A DNA stretch of 64,000 nt from Rhynchonema sp. JSB1_4. Its lineage: Eukaryota; Nematoda; Chromadorea; Monhysterida; Xyalidae. The stretch covers positions 45,083-109,082 of the forward strand of contig JASAMV010002668.1 of NCBI GenBank assembly GCA_030248065.1. The letters run 5' to 3'. The translations under genes and the position numbers were made by a program. Below, one piece after another: positions 37,101 through 49,782 of the stretch (position 1 is its first letter; every line of letters begins with the position of its first letter). The notes beneath the pieces are model-generated. The model did no database searches. It had not been told where the DNA came from and saw nothing but the letters and a program-made list of their open reading frames with translations.

Positions 37101-40100
37101 CTTTTCAGTGTCCGGTCTACCCGTCAGTCCATCGCCGTCATCGGTATTCGAAGAGGACCAGACATCGAAAGACAGTGGCATCGTGGATGAATCGTCGTTA
37201 TCGCAGAATGTGCGTTGGGAATGTTCAGTTTAATTTATTCACTGGGACAAACAAACAACACGATAATTTGCCAGTTTTTCAAAAACGTATTACGGAATCT
37301 GTCTAAATGCGTTGGACGCATTTGTGTTACTGCCTGCCGAAGCAGTGGTTGGGTGCCACGTTTTCCAAAATATATTTCTTTGCCATTGACACCCAACAAC
37401 TGCACGTCATTCTGGCAACAAATAACCCGATTCAATTCACACGTACAGGCACCAACCACTTTCGCCCACCAACATCACACGCCGGCGCGATCGAATAATC
37501 ACAACAAAGCGAATAACCGCTCATTCGGTCGGACGCGTTCCATGTTGCGATCGCCGAAATTCAATACGCGATCGTTGAACTTTGACGAATCGTCCGGCAC
37601 CGATACCGACACCGACGACGGGGGCATCAGCATGGATTTTGAACGACGCGAACAGGTGTGAATGGGTATGGAGGTCTGGTGAATGCGGTGCATAGTGCAG
37701 TGTGGGGATTAATATCGAGTCAGTCCCAACGTGGGAAAAATTCAGGGTAGGTAGGTAGACGTACATAATCCATTTCACACCGAAAACGCCGACAATTTCC
37801 CATCGAATTATCCCACTTTGACACATCATCATCATCATCATGTTGCTTCAGTCCGATCCACCACCGCCAATCAGCATCGAATCATTACAACAATTGGTCG
37901 GTGCACCGTTGCCCGATCGTGACCAACCGCTGTCTGGGCTCAGACCGGGGCATGCACTTGGTCTACCACCGCCCAGGCCACAGCGTGCGTCCACATTGGA
38001 CAGAATCACACCCAAACGCAGACCGCTCGCTGATCGCACGTGTCAGTTGGGCGTTTTAATTTATAGCAATTTTATCAGATGTTTGCCGCAATTCGTTAAC
38101 TCCGTGATATTTTTCATCCAGAAGTTGTGCATTTTCAGCGTTGTTGAACGTGTCACCGCAGTCCAACAACTTTGCGCAGCGCAAGACCAGTGCACCGCCG
38201 TTATGGCGTACGTCATCGAACATCGATCTGTTGTCGGTGCCTCGAAAACGCAGACCCCTGGCGTCACCGCCACAGATTATGGTTCGTTTCTGGGTGTGGG
38301 TTTTTGCTACGTTTTTTGATATACTGACTTGGAGAAACTAACCATTTCATCAGAAAACGCCCTTTACATATCAGGATTCGCACAGTCACGACGGAACATT
38401 CAGCAAGCCATCGTCGATGGTGACAGCGAAACGTCGCAAGCACACGGTGGGCGAGTGCGAGAACGTGGATGTGCTGGGTACTGGAATGGACGAGATCAAC
38501 AGACAACGCAGCGAGAATAATGCCACTAAAGGGCACACCGGTTGGTTATTTGGCCTTGAACATTTCCACTTTTCCCGTTTGTTCTCTTGGTATACTGATG
38601 TTCACAATCTCAGGTTCAGCTGCGCCCGAATTCCATCGATGTTATTCGGAAGCGGATGTGAATCGTGCTGAGGCACACTTTGACAAGGGCGAACGGGACG
38701 TGATTGGGGATTACACAAGGGTAGGTGGCAGATAATACGGGGACTGGCATTAAAGTTGGCTGTTTTCATCACATTGTGCTGGAATCAAACTACAATTCTT
38801 TTACTTTCAGCCACACGCATTGCCATTGTTTGAGTGCTCAAAAGTGCCAGACGTGAAGTGCATCACCGCTGAAACGGTAAGAGCCCTTCATCGAGCTGCC
38901 GTTCGTGTTTTAGTCGATCTGTCGGAAAATATTTGTTGGCTATAACAAATAAATATTGTGATTTCAGTTGGTGCAAGTGTTGCGCGGCGACCATCCGTCG
39001 GTGAGTCGTGATCGTGTGCGATTGATCGATTGTCGCTATCCGTACGAATATGATGGTTGGTTATTGTTTGATTCATTGACCGTTCGATTGGCTAATCGAT
39101 TCTTCTAAATTTCCGGGACACTTTGAACTTGAAACCATTTCTTGCAGGTGGCCACATTCAGGGTGCAATCAACGTTTTCGAACATCAGCGAATGCGAAGC
39201 GAATACTTTGATCAGCTGAGTGAATGTAAACAGAGTGAGGGCGATCAGGGCGTGATCATCGTGTTCTATTGCGAATTCTCGGAGCAACGCGGACCCGGCA
39301 TGTAAGTTGATTACATTCTATTATTTTATGACACAGCATTCTCACACTTGGTGATCGGATCAAATTGCCTTGCTCACGTAGTGTGACTTGCTTCAGTTGA
39401 AGGTGCTGACGTCATGGTGCCACTAATTTCGACCAGCGTAACAAAGCTGTTTTCTTCGCGGCTGGAAACAACTTTCACGCTGGTCGAAACGAGTGGCGCA
39501 ACACAAGTAGCTCAATGTAGTCAATTCACAAAAATCAACTGACAATGGCATATTCGTGCCTGTCACCACATTTAATGTGAACCATCGTTTTGAACAACCA
39601 ATATCGTTTTTTTGTTTCAGGTTCCGTTTTGTGCGCAAAGTGGACCGCGATCTCGGCCACAAACGTCGCGACTATCCCCGCCTCTATTACCCGGAAATGT
39701 ACGTGCTCGAGGGCGGATACAAGAAATTCTATCCACTATTCCCGGTGGGTTTCATTCAATTTTTTCGCTGTTTTGTTATTTTTTGATAACTTTTTACATT
39801 TGTCACAGAATTATTGCGACCCCCAATCATATATGCCAATGTTGGACAAGGAGAATAAGCACAAGATCAAATCGTGCAGACAAAAGTGCAAATCGCTCGG
39901 TATGTTGTGTTCGTCATCAAATGTTTTATTTTTATTGTGAAGCTAAGATGGTGTTGTGTTCGGTTAGGTTAGACAGCCGCAGCAATGAAGTCCAACCAAC
40001 AGTCAATAAAAATGAAAATTTCGTAGTGTTGTATGTGGATGTGTCTTAAAATGTCCCGCTTTTATTATCAAGCTCGATGTTTTTCACAATCGATTAACAT

Positions 40101-40322
40101 TAATATGAGTTTGGATTGGATGACGAAACCGAAATCCCATGAAATACCAAAAGCCTACCGAACAAACGTAAAGTCGCATTCTATGCAGGCGCTCACCAGT
40201 CCAAACTTGCGTTGGTGGGTGTTGGCAGTGAGCTGTTGGAGTCGCCATTCCCGCCTCGCAAGGTCGGCATTCGCGCCCGTCGCTCGCCCACCGTTGAGTT
40301 GTTCCCGAGCTCGTTCTCTTGA
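34144..40322 (+). CDS. cdc25: M-phase inducer (Cdc25) dual-specificity phosphatase
   Basis: Fifteen exons close in frame to 647 residues: 34144-34265, 34359-34466, 34849-34970, 37109-37209, 37449-37655, 37852-38041, 38139-38281, 38354-38540, 38614-38720, 38811-38876, 38968-39055, 39148-39301, 39621-39744, 39809-39899, 40189-40322. The long N-terminal half is a disordered Ser/Pro region with [13 protein letters not shown], a basic [15 protein letters not shown] (likely nuclear import) and DSGIVDE. The catalytic rhodanese-like domain starts at DVIGDYTR. It contains [19 protein letters not shown], the P-loop [12 protein letters not shown] (Cys-x5-Arg) and [13 protein letters not shown], then [11 protein letters not shown] and the C-terminal basic tail. 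Cdc25 removes inhibitory phosphates from Cdk1 at mitotic entry. Tyr replaces the usual His just before the catalytic Cys. The acceptor at 34849 is one of several possible nearby in the same frame. Confidence 0.94.
39416..39500. repeat. 85-bp hairpin element in cdc25 intron 12
   Basis: GTGCCACTAATTTCGACCAG and CTGGTCGAAACGAGTGGCGC are near complements, with AACAAAGCTGTT/AACAACTTT loops. The same hairpin is embedded in the MITE at 8096-8330. Confidence 0.6.
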
Positions 40323-42764
40323 TGACAAACGTTGCCCGTTTGATTAGTCACCGCCGTTATTGTGAATATGATTGATATTGGTGGTTGTCGCGCGTAATTG
40401 TCACGTGTTTGTGTGGAAATTAGCATTAGTATTACTTTCTACGACATACGGCGCGACAATACACACATGAGAATGTTATCGCCGTGTCTGTACAAATCAA
40501 AGACTACGCCGAATCTTTCATCCATCCATGTATTTAACGAGCCCATCTTTGTATCTATGATGATGCTAGGCACCGAATCGAACTGGAGTGATTTTATGGA
40601 AAATTATTTGAGATGCTTTTGCCATTCCATTGTTTTGCTGTTTCTTGAAGTATGGTATTTATTTGACAGAGTAATTTTAACGTAACCTTCCATGCATGAT
40701 AACCAAAGGTGTAATATACATATCTGTATTATAGTGTATGCTAACAGCTAAAAGAGCAACTAAAACTTACAGAACTCGTTTATCATATTGCATTTCATGC
40801 CCATTTTATCTTTCGGTCTGTTTTGATCTTTCAGTTGTGTTTCTCTCTGGTGCGACTCGTTTAATCGTTCTCTTTTTTGCAATCTCCATTTATGCCATTT
40901 TCTCTTTTATTGCGTTTTTGTGTGAATTGTGTGTGAACATTGAATGTCATTGAATGCTTGCGTGTATCAGTACGAAAGAATTGTGTATACGAAAGAAGAT
41001 GTGATATTTTGATGCAATAATGTGCTGTAGTTTAAAAACTGTGTGAGAATAATTGTGCTGTGGTTTACTGAGAGTTTGTAAGTGTTGAATACCATGTATT
41101 CGTAAGTATTATCCTGTTTAAAGAAGTATTCCATTGTGTGGTTTAAGTGTGAAGGCGTAACAAAAACCAACTTCAGCCTATCACTGTTAACATAATTCCG
41201 TTTCAACCATGGTTTAGTAACACTGGTGTTTTATCCTTTTTTCGCTCTGCAAGTCATTAGATGCTGTGTTTTCCTCTCTTTTATCTAGTTGTTATTTTTG
41301 TTCACCAATATACTAACAATAGTTATCGGTAAAATTTCGGGTTTCGTCCCCCAGATTATGATTTCCTTTGCAAAAATTCATTCTTTTATTTATTGTATGC
41401 ACAGGTAGTGCCCGATGCTTCCATTTATTACCCCAAGTTCGGTATAGTACCACAAGTGCAAAAAATGGAAATGTTCGAGCACGTGAGTAATGTGCGCCTC
41501 TTCCTCTGATGTGTGCATGATTGACCGAGTTTCTATCCGCCCATGAATGTGAGTCAAAATTATCGTTCAGAGAGATAAGGATTCAAGTATTTGCTTTTCT
41601 TCAACCGAAAATAAAGTATGGAAAATGAGATCGGGAGAATTGTTCACACTAAATTTAACGCCAAGAAATCTATCATAAAATCAGAGCTGACAGTGACATC
41701 CTAAAACTCGGCCATTGACCAAGTTCGTTTCGGTATCACCAAAGGTGTGCATCTGATCGATCGGTGTACACTGCCCAAGAGAACAAGCAACACTCCTAAA
41801 CAGTTGACAACCTTTGTTTCATCCCCGCAACAGTCCCCTTTGTGTGTCATCCGCCATTTTTGTTATCATGCCCATTAATGGCCGTTCTGGCCTTGGGCCG
41901 AAAGCGAAATCGGATTCAATTGCGTGTTTCTGCTCAAATATTGCACACGAGCTTGCAAAAATTACGCAAATGCAATTGACCAGACGATTGGAATTCTGTC
42001 CAATCAACATTTGTGGACTCTGACAATACTTTTGGGAGAAGCTTTTCAAACGTGTTGCCTGATCCGTAAAGAGCACGCAGCTCGCGCAGCGATCGATGAC
42101 CTGTTTGCTGGTTTTTTACCGACGAAGAATTTTACCTTTTCGATCAATCTTCAATCGAAAGTTTCATCACATCCCTTCCGATCCCAACTAACTACAGTAA
42201 CCCATACCAAACTCGTCTGCTGATCCTACCCACCACATCACTAATTTACCAAATTCCAATCAAGAAGAGCCTAAATTCATCGCAAACAATCCTTGAATAA
42301 CTGGATGTTTGCCTTTTTTCATCCACCGGACCAAAAGAAACAACAGCACCATGGCAAGATGTAAGCAGTCCAGCTGAACACAACCGTGTTGGCCTCTCGA
42401 GCAACCTTGGTCGCCCAGAACTTTGAAGCTTCGAGGCAACTTGGAGTGGAGTGATGGGAGCTCAAGATCGAATATAATAGATCGCCCAATGGACCAAGAT
42501 CTACCGGGGTCGACTCGATCTGGCGCTTAGTGAAATTCAGTGATATTAATTTGTTTTCTTTTGCCTAGCCCAGATTTGTTGGTCGTTCGGTGATACTGTG
42601 ATTATCTCAGTGATCCCGTTTGATGATTGATTCTAATTAAAACGCCCAGAATATAAAAAAAAGCTCGCGCAGCCTTCTGAGTTTCGTAGCAATTCGCAAA
42701 TCACTACGTTATGCTTGTGTGTTGAGTGACTGGCAGTCACGTGACCGCTGTAGCTAATACAAGC
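40323..42764. other. A/T-rich spacer between cdc25 and the foldback element
   Basis: Probably cdc25 3' UTR at first. Only one coding-like exon (41405-41482) is visible; no complete gene. Confidence 0.45.
41405..41482 (+). CDS. orphan exon candidate downstream of cdc25
   Basis: ATGCACAG acceptor, 26 codons (VVPDASIYYPKFGIVPQVQK...) and a strong donor CAC|GTGAGT. Phase 0 on both sides. It might be an alternative last-but-one exon of cdc25 or a relic of another gene; no partner exon found. Confidence 0.3.
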
Positions 42765-45700
42765 ACATCGCTCCCCCAATCTCCTTCCTACAAGCTTTAC
42801 TACATATGAAACTACGCGTGCATTGCTGCATTGCCTGTCGCGCCGGCCGCCTCTCTGTGTGTGTGTGTGCTGGCTGCCTGCCTGTGTGTGTGTGCTGGCT
42901 GGCTGGCTGTGTGTTGTGGGTAATACATTGTGCGCTTTATCAATCAGGCAACTGCGTAGCGTGCACTAATGCATTGTTGTGTGTGTCTGAGCGTCCATTA
43001 TGACTCTTTTTGAGCTGAAAAACATTTAACCAATTGGAATTAATATATGTTTGACGTAACAACGATTAAAAACACATATAACCGCTGATTTTGGCTTTAG
43101 AACCATACTTTCTGTACAAAAAGTCATGGTCTGGAACCGTTCATACTAAAAGTTACGAACTCGGCGATAGCACCACCGTGTTTCTCGAGTGCGAAAACCA
43201 CATAAACAACTTTAATAGTTCTGGTAACCCAACTTTTCGGCGAAATTTTACTTCGGGAAGCACACTTTACATACAAAAAGTCGTGGTCATGGTCTGGAAC
43301 CGGTCTCAGTCGTGGAGTTACGAAGTCAGCGATAGCACCATCGTGTTTCTCGTGTGCGAAAACCCTATATGCGATATTAACATTTCTGGTGTTCAGTAAC
43401 GTCTGGGCCCTGACTAGTTTTTTGTGGAAAAAAAAAAAGGGAAAGAACGTTTTTACAAAAATTTCAACTGTATCTTGCCCGCGATCGCGCGAGTGGGCAC
43501 GCAGCTGAATGAAATTTTGTGTGGACCTAGAAGTCCACGCCGTACAAGTTGTGTGCAAGTTTGGGCTTCTCAAGTTAAGTCTTGTGAAAATGGCGTGAGT
43601 TTAAATTTTTCAACTCACGCAATATAAAGGAATGAACCATATGTCGCTTAGCATTACCATGCTAGCTCCGATGTTACCATGCTAGCTCCGATACCGCCTC
43701 TGGACTGTTATAAAACGGAAAGACTATATAAGGTTATGCGATCCATTTTATCAATGATTATTTGATGTTGCGCATATGCCTTGTGGTTATAACCATGAAA
43801 AGTAAAACGAAACGAAACGAAACGGTACATATATTTAACCATTTCATCAAGTCTTTCACTGGTAAAAGTGAAAGTGACAGGAGACACGGTCGAATCCAGG
43901 CAGTAGCCACAAAGCCACGCTCCCTCCTAAGGGTGGCCACCGTTTCGAATAAAAGAAGGAAAAAGCACCCCTTAAATCACAGGATTTTCACCCTACACAT
44001 CCAAGGTCCAAAAAGCGGGCACTGCGCGTGTTTGTTCACTCACGTTGTTGTGCGTCTTTGAGAGACGAGACGAGAGACGAGACGACCAATAATACAGGGA
44101 ATATCTTGCCAAATCGGATATATATATGTATTCCGTGTATTGTGAATTGGTGCGGTTCGGTTTAAAAGACACACCACAACATGATTGCATTGTTGCATTA
44201 CATTGCACTGCCATCCCAGCAACATCAAAGTTACATAACACTCATTTCAAGAACATTTGCCATAAAAAGCATCGGTGACTAAAACAGAACAATGTTTGAG
44301 ATTGAAAAGGATGTTTCGTTTCAGACGAAGAATAAGCATGATAGTCACGGAAGAAAAAGTCATTTTTATCTACAGTATGTAGATGGTCACAAAAGGCGGC
44401 AGGAAGGATGAAGCGAAACCACGCATCGAGGCGGGACTGTATATAATGTCCTTGTACAAGAATAGCTTTCCTGTGTTTTGACGCCGTGGAGGGGGAATGC
44501 GAGGGCGATCTTCAAAATTGGTAATCGGTTCGGCTCAGTATTGCCTTCTTCGACGACTGCTCAATTTAAGGATCTGCCGAGATTTACTGAGGCAGCTATG
44601 TTCGGCCGGCGATAAAGGTTGTTCCGACTCAGCTGTAGCAAAGATCTTTAGTTATGCCAGTCGAAATTTGTGAGCCTTAATAATAAAAGTCACGTGAACA
44701 TTAGCAGATGGGACCGACCGTCAAGAGCAAAGTTCGCCAGACGCGTCACGCAACAAGATGAGATCTCGTTGTACGACTGTAAAAACAACGCATATAATGA
44801 TGAAGCCTAGATTAGAAATTAGCATTTCTGAATGCTAAACTGAAGCGTAAATGCTCATCGTATAGGTACATATTATATACATTCTAAGCGCAGCAACAAG
44901 AATCAGTCATCTTTCTGCCCCAAGCATGAAAACAAAGTGCATCTGGGTGGTGTGTCGCAAATGACCTGTTGCCTGCGCCGAAAGACTAATCGTAACCCGT
45001 GACATGGACAAAAAGAGAATGCCCCGTGCATTCAGGTCTGAAGACGTAAACAGATACACACCAGAGTGCGCAGGCTGAGTAATCAGGAATCGGTTGCTAG
45101 ATACATAACGTAGGTTTTTCACCGCCGTGTACTTTACGTACATGTTACATACCTCAACAAAAAAGTAGTTAAACCTTTGGTTTGGGTATCATTTTCTACT
45201 TGCGGTAAAGCCTAAAGCAAGCCTATAGGTGTTAGCAAGGCCCAAGCTTTACCCCAGACCAGCGGCGCTGAACCCTGCTGAGACTCAAGTCTAAGCTTTA
45301 TGCCCACGCCTGAACCACGAGCTTTAGCAGTATCCCATATAGGGAAGTCTCGTCTGTGTTAGTAAACAGTTCCATCTTTCTCTGACATTTAACCATCTGG
45401 AACAAACATGTCACTTTGCTCTGTTGTTACAATCAAAGTTGCGTCGCAAAAACAAATCAGCTTCAGCCTGAGGGCAAATGGAAATAAATTGATGAGGCAA
45501 GACACATGACCGACCACAGACCCACTGTTTGGCCAAGGGAGGGGCCAAATCTAAATAGTCATTTTTATCCAGTGGAATTTGTTCGTGTTTTCACCAAGTA
45601 CAGCACAAAATTTAACGACGTATTGTGGCACTTTTAATGGCAAATGTTCTTGAAAATGAGTGTTATGTAACTTTGATGTTGCTGGGATGGCAGTGCAATG

Positions 45701-47130
45701 TAATGCAACAATGCAATCATGTTGTGGTGTGTCTTTGAGAAACGAACCGCACCAATTCACAATACACGGAATACATATATATATCCGATTTGGCAAGATA
45801 TTCCCTGTATTATTGGTCGTCTCGTCTCTCGTCTCGTCTCTCAAAGACGCACAACAACATGAGTGAACAAACACGCGCAGTGCCCGCTTTTTGGACCTTG
45901 GATGTGTAGGGTGAAAATCCTGTGATTTAAGGGGTGCTTTTTCCTTCTTTTATTCGAAACGGTGGCCACCCTTCAGAGGAGCGTGGCTTTGTGGCTCCTG
46001 CCTGGATTCGACCGTGTCTCCTGCACTTCACTTTTACAGTGAAAGACTTGATGAAGTGGTTAAAGCATCTGTTTCGTTTCGTTTCGTTTCGTTTTACTTT
46101 TCATGGTTATAACCACAAGGCATATGCGCAACATCAATATAATCATTGATAAAATGGATCGCATAACCTTATATAGTCTTTCCGTTTTATAACAGTCCAG
46201 AGGCGGTATCGGAGCTAGCATGGTAATGCTATCGGAGCTAGCATGGTAATGCTAAGCGACATATGGTTGATTCCTTATATTGCGTGAGTTGAAAAATTTA
46301 AACTCACGCCATTTTCACAAGACTTAACTTGAGAAGCCCAAACTTGCACACAACTTGTACGGCGTGGACTTCTAGGTCCACACAAAATTTCATTCCGCTG
46401 CGTGCCCACTCGCGCGATCGCGGGCAAGATACAGTTGAAATTTTTGTAAAAACGTTCTTTCCCTTTTTTTTTTCCACAAAAAACTAGTCAGGGCCCAGAC
46501 GTTACTGAACACCAGAAATGTTAATATCGCATATAGGGTTTTCGCACACGAGAAACACGATGGTGCTATCGCTGACTTCGTAACTCCACGACTGAGACCG
46601 GTTCCAGACCATGACCACGACTTTTTGTATGTAAAGTGTGCTTCCCGAAGTAAAATTTCGCCGAAAAGTTGGGTTACCAGAACTATTAAAGTTGTTTATG
46701 TGGTTTTCGCACTCGAGAAACACGGTGGTGCTATCGCCGAGTTCGTAACTTTTAGTATGAACGGTTCCAGACCATGACTTTTTGTACAGAAAGTATGGTT
46801 CTAAAGCCAAAATCAGCGGTTATATGTGTTTTTAATCGTTGTTACGTCAAACATATATTAATTCCAATTGGTTAAATGTTTTTCAGCTCAAAAAGAGCCA
46901 TAATGGACGCTCAGACACACACAACAATGCATTAGTGCACGCTACGCAGTTGCCTGATTGATAAAGCGCACAATGTATTACCCACAACACACAGCCAGCC
47001 AGCCAGCACACACACACAGGCAGGCAGCCAGCACACACACACACAGGCAGCCAGCACAACAGGCAATGCAGCAATGCACGCGTAGTTACATATGTAGTAA
47101 AGCTTGTGAAGGAGATTGGCGAAGCGATGT
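42765..47130. mobile_element. 4.4-kb foldback element with about 1.5-kb inverted arms
   Basis: Left arm 42765-44269 and right arm 45631-47130 are inverted copies that differ at only scattered sites. Examples: TTGCTGCATTGCCTG/CAGGCAATGCAGCAA, GCATATGCC..TTGTGGTTATAACC, and the same 102-codon ORF at 43091-43399 (+) and 46502-46810 (-). The arms carry (TG)n and CTGGCTGCCTG microsatellites and imperfect tandem copies of a stretch encoding VFLECEN/VFLVCEN. The 1.36-kb centre (44270-45630) is unique and contains no recognisable transposase. No target duplication was identified. A recent non-autonomous foldback or long-TIR DNA transposon is the best reading. Confidence 0.85.
43091..43399 (+). CDS. 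arm-encoded 102-codon ORF (doubtful)
   Basis: Open frame from a non-ATG codon with an internal duplication (GDSTTVFLECEN / SDSTIVFLVCEN). It is present identically in the opposite arm. The repeat nature and lack of an ATG argue that it is a by-product of tandem repetition rather than a gene. Confidence 0.15.
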   Translation: MALEPYFLYKKSWSGTVHTKSYELGDSTTVFLECENHINNFNSSGNPTFRRNFTSGSTLYIQKVVVMVWNRSQSWSYEVSDSTIVFLVCENPICDINISGVQ

Positions 47131-47190
47131 CCGAGCGGTATAACGCGCAGCACTGAAGATGAAAGGCCGCGGGTTCAAACATTCACGCGC
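47100..47190 (+). ncRNA. tRNA-like sequence (Ser/Leu class II type), probably SINE or pseudogene
   Basis: GATGTCCGAGCGG is a good class II D-arm/A-box. GCCGCGGGTTCAAAC about 40 bases later gives the T-arm/B-box. The acceptor stem does not pair convincingly, and the sequence between is not a clean anticodon arm. It sits exactly at the outer edge of the foldback element's right arm; the left arm has only a decayed counterpart. Confidence 0.4.
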
Positions 47191-47364
47191 GCAGCTAACT
47201 TTGTTTTATCTTACTAACTTTTAATGAATTCTGGGTAACATTTTTCAGTTTTTTTCGTGTTTTTATTTGAGATTAATTATTAAGCACAGGTGCGGTTCGC
47301 AGTTTATGCGCTGTGATGTCATTCATGATAAAATACCCACAAGATATCAACTTGTTAATTAAAA

Positions 47365-47604
47365 TTGCTGTTGCTCTCTAACATTCGAAGCTTTTTCCGC
47401 ATGTATAATTTGACTTTCGTGGGAAAGTTAAATAGTAGTTTTTACGTAACATTGAATCCAAGATCAGATGCAGCGGCCAACACCAAAGCAATCTGGAGAC
47501 TGATGTTTGACACTTATTTCGTTGCTGAAGCTGAAGGGACAGGTTGCATGGAAGTTCATTGCACAGCTTTGCTTGGTACTAAACCAACAAGTGCCATTCT
47601 CTGA
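47365..47604 (+). CDS. hypothetical ORF next to the foldback element
   Basis: Open frame containing MYNLTFVGKLNSSFYVTLNP and later VAEAEGTGCMEVHCTALL, stop TGA 47602-47604. Protein-like composition but no recognised family, no signal peptide and no clear splice partners. Could be a terminal exon or a fragment. Confidence 0.25.
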   Translation: MLLLSNIRSFFRMYNLTFVGKLNSSFYVTLNPRSDAAANTKAIWRLMFDTYFVAEAEGTGCMEVHCTALLGTKPTSAIL

Positions 47605-48054
47605 GACGATGCGCAATCAGTGCGCTATAAATGATGGTACCTAGGGTGTCAAATACATACCTGGCGGTAAATTAAAAAAAATAAATAACTTGACAAGTTA
47701 CCATGTTCCTCAAAAGCATGGACATGCGCGTGGGGCACTGCGTTGGTTTTGTTTCAGTGGTGGGTGAAGACGCAGACACAAGCGTGTCTCCATTGTTAGA
47801 ACCCCATAGTGAAATCGAAACACAAAATTGGCCTTATGTCACGATAACCACCGACTCATATATCCTGCCAAAAAGTACAGCATCCTTAAACTAACCCCCA
47901 CACCTCATTGCGCTCATGTGCGTTGATTACTTGAGAAAAGACTGATGGTCGACATTTTCTTAGTTAGAACCATTGCTTGCCGGAACTGAAAACTTTCTGT
48001 AGCTGATTTATCACGGGTTCTCTGTTTGGCGCTTGCGCGATATAAAAGAACGAC

Positions 48055-48620
48055 ACAAGAAAGAAAAATGCCCCAAGGGGCATAAAAGAAATATGGTTCC
48101 CTGGCTGACTGGCATAAAAGAACGATACTAGCTTGCACCACTTTGCTGATGTTTCATTAGGCACTGGAATAAACGTAAGTGTGTTCTGAGCTGTTTGATA
48201 CCGAAACAGTAGACATTGAACCATATTCCCGGCGCGAACTCTTTTGAACCAACACCCAGCCGATATCGAAACTTTCGTGCAAACCCACATATTTAGGCAA
48301 CTGTTTCTTCTTTTCAACCTCACGACGGTAACTGTGCAGTCTTCGGCTGCGCACGATGGTTCAACAAGGAGAGAAATAAAGAGAATATTGCAATCTTTCA
48401 ATATCTCCGTGCCCTGTGTCTCTGGTGGCAAGACAGCACGCGCCGGGAATATGGTTCAATGTCTACTGTTTCGGTATCAAACAGCTCAGAACACACTTAC
48501 GTTTATTCCAGTGCCTAATGAAACATCAGCAAAGTGGTGCAAGCTAGTATCGTTCTTTTATGCCAGTCAGCCAGGGAACCATATTTCTTTTATGCCCCTT
48601 GGGGCATTTTTCTTTCTTGT
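48055..48620. repeat. palindrome with 182-bp arms
   Basis: Arms 48055-48236 and 48439-48620 are equal in length and appear identical by eye in inverted orientation (ACAAGAAAGAAAAATGCCCC ... CCATATTCCCGGCGCG and complement). They are separated by a 202-bp unique spacer. A shorter imperfect word of the arm (ATAAAAGAACGACACAAG) precedes it. Such identity means recent origin or ongoing conversion. Confidence 0.85.
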
Positions 48621-49782
48621 ACAGAAAATGTTTCAACGCCGTGAAAAACAGCAGTCATCGTTTTTGAGGATGCTCAATGGTTTCGTCTCTCAATGTTTTC
48701 AAGGATGCTATTCCCCTCTGTCGCACACGTCAGTTGCATGAAGTGTCATGTACATACCTATACTGTATGTATATTTGAGTCATTGCTTGCGTTGGTGGCA
48801 CTATTCAGCATTCAGTGTTCAGTTTACCACGCATTCATGCGCAAGTACCAAATTCGTTGGTGCCAAATTATAAGCCCTCCCACTTATTTTACCCCACTGG
48901 GCGCTGAAGTTTATCCAAATAAGCGCCGCATACGGACTTTCTCATAAATGCTTGTCGCGACGAAACGAAAGATGGCTATATACACATTTTACATTCACAA
49001 AATACACAAGTCCGAACTGCACTGCAACTGAACATGCAACGTAATATCACACATTATAAGCATTCTACCTTCGGCGAATAAGCCGAAGCAGCTGTCGGCA
49101 AAGAACATTTTACCACGAATCTCGAGACATTGAAAACAAGGGCGAATCTGGGTCTGAATTTTGAGGAGTACTGTACTAAGCCAAAACCCATTTTTATCCA
49201 GTGCCCGTTTGTGCGTTGAAAACACATTTTATAACGCTTGGTCGAAAGCTGTCTTTTGAGAATGAAGCATTAGAACGGAGATTCCGTCAAATTTTGGAGT
49301 TTTTATCCGGGAGACAGTCAACTGTGGTCATAAAATGGATGTATCAGACGCGCGAAGCGCGCGCGCCAATGTTTGCACATTTGAAGTGTGTCAGGTTAAT
49401 AATGCTGCATTTTTTGGGCTTTGAATTGAGCTTTTCTCTCCGAGCATATGTTTTCACTATTAATGTTTATCAATGCACATGCAGCTTGGATGTCAAGCCA
49501 GCAATGTTTGCCTTTGGATGGAAACCGATCAGATCACATCCAGGTCAACAACGAACGAAAACGAATGCATAAATATAAATTGCATAGCTGAACTAGGATT
49601 GTCAATGTTCCCCATAAATGATTGCGTTTGCATTCGACGATGTTTCAAAGCAATCGGCTGACGGCCGGACCCAGTGCAGCAAGCAGACCATTGTGTCACC
49701 TACAAATATGATGATTTTAAACTGATTTTTTGTTTAATTCCGGAGCTAAAAAGCTGCCGACTGTAATCGCAAATTACGAACG
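48621..49782. other. spacer with a core-type repeat
   Basis: At 49190-49400 are CCCATTTTTATCCAGTG and a GCGCGAAGCGCGCGCG stretch resembling the intronic repeat at 26868-27560. No gene seen. Confidence 0.4.

Noticed and set aside
37592..37622. GATACCGACACCGACGAC as another CGACACC phrase element
   Set aside because: It is in-frame coding sequence ([10 protein letters not shown]) of cdc25 exon 5 and has no inverted ends.
42850..42910. CRISPR-like or minisatellite array
   Set aside because: It is a (TG)n / CTGGCTGCCTG microsatellite within the foldback arm, without spacers.
43091..43399. 102-codon ORF duplicated in both foldback arms as a gene
   Set aside because: No ATG start, internal tandem repetition explains the open frame, no domain; kept only as a low-confidence entry.
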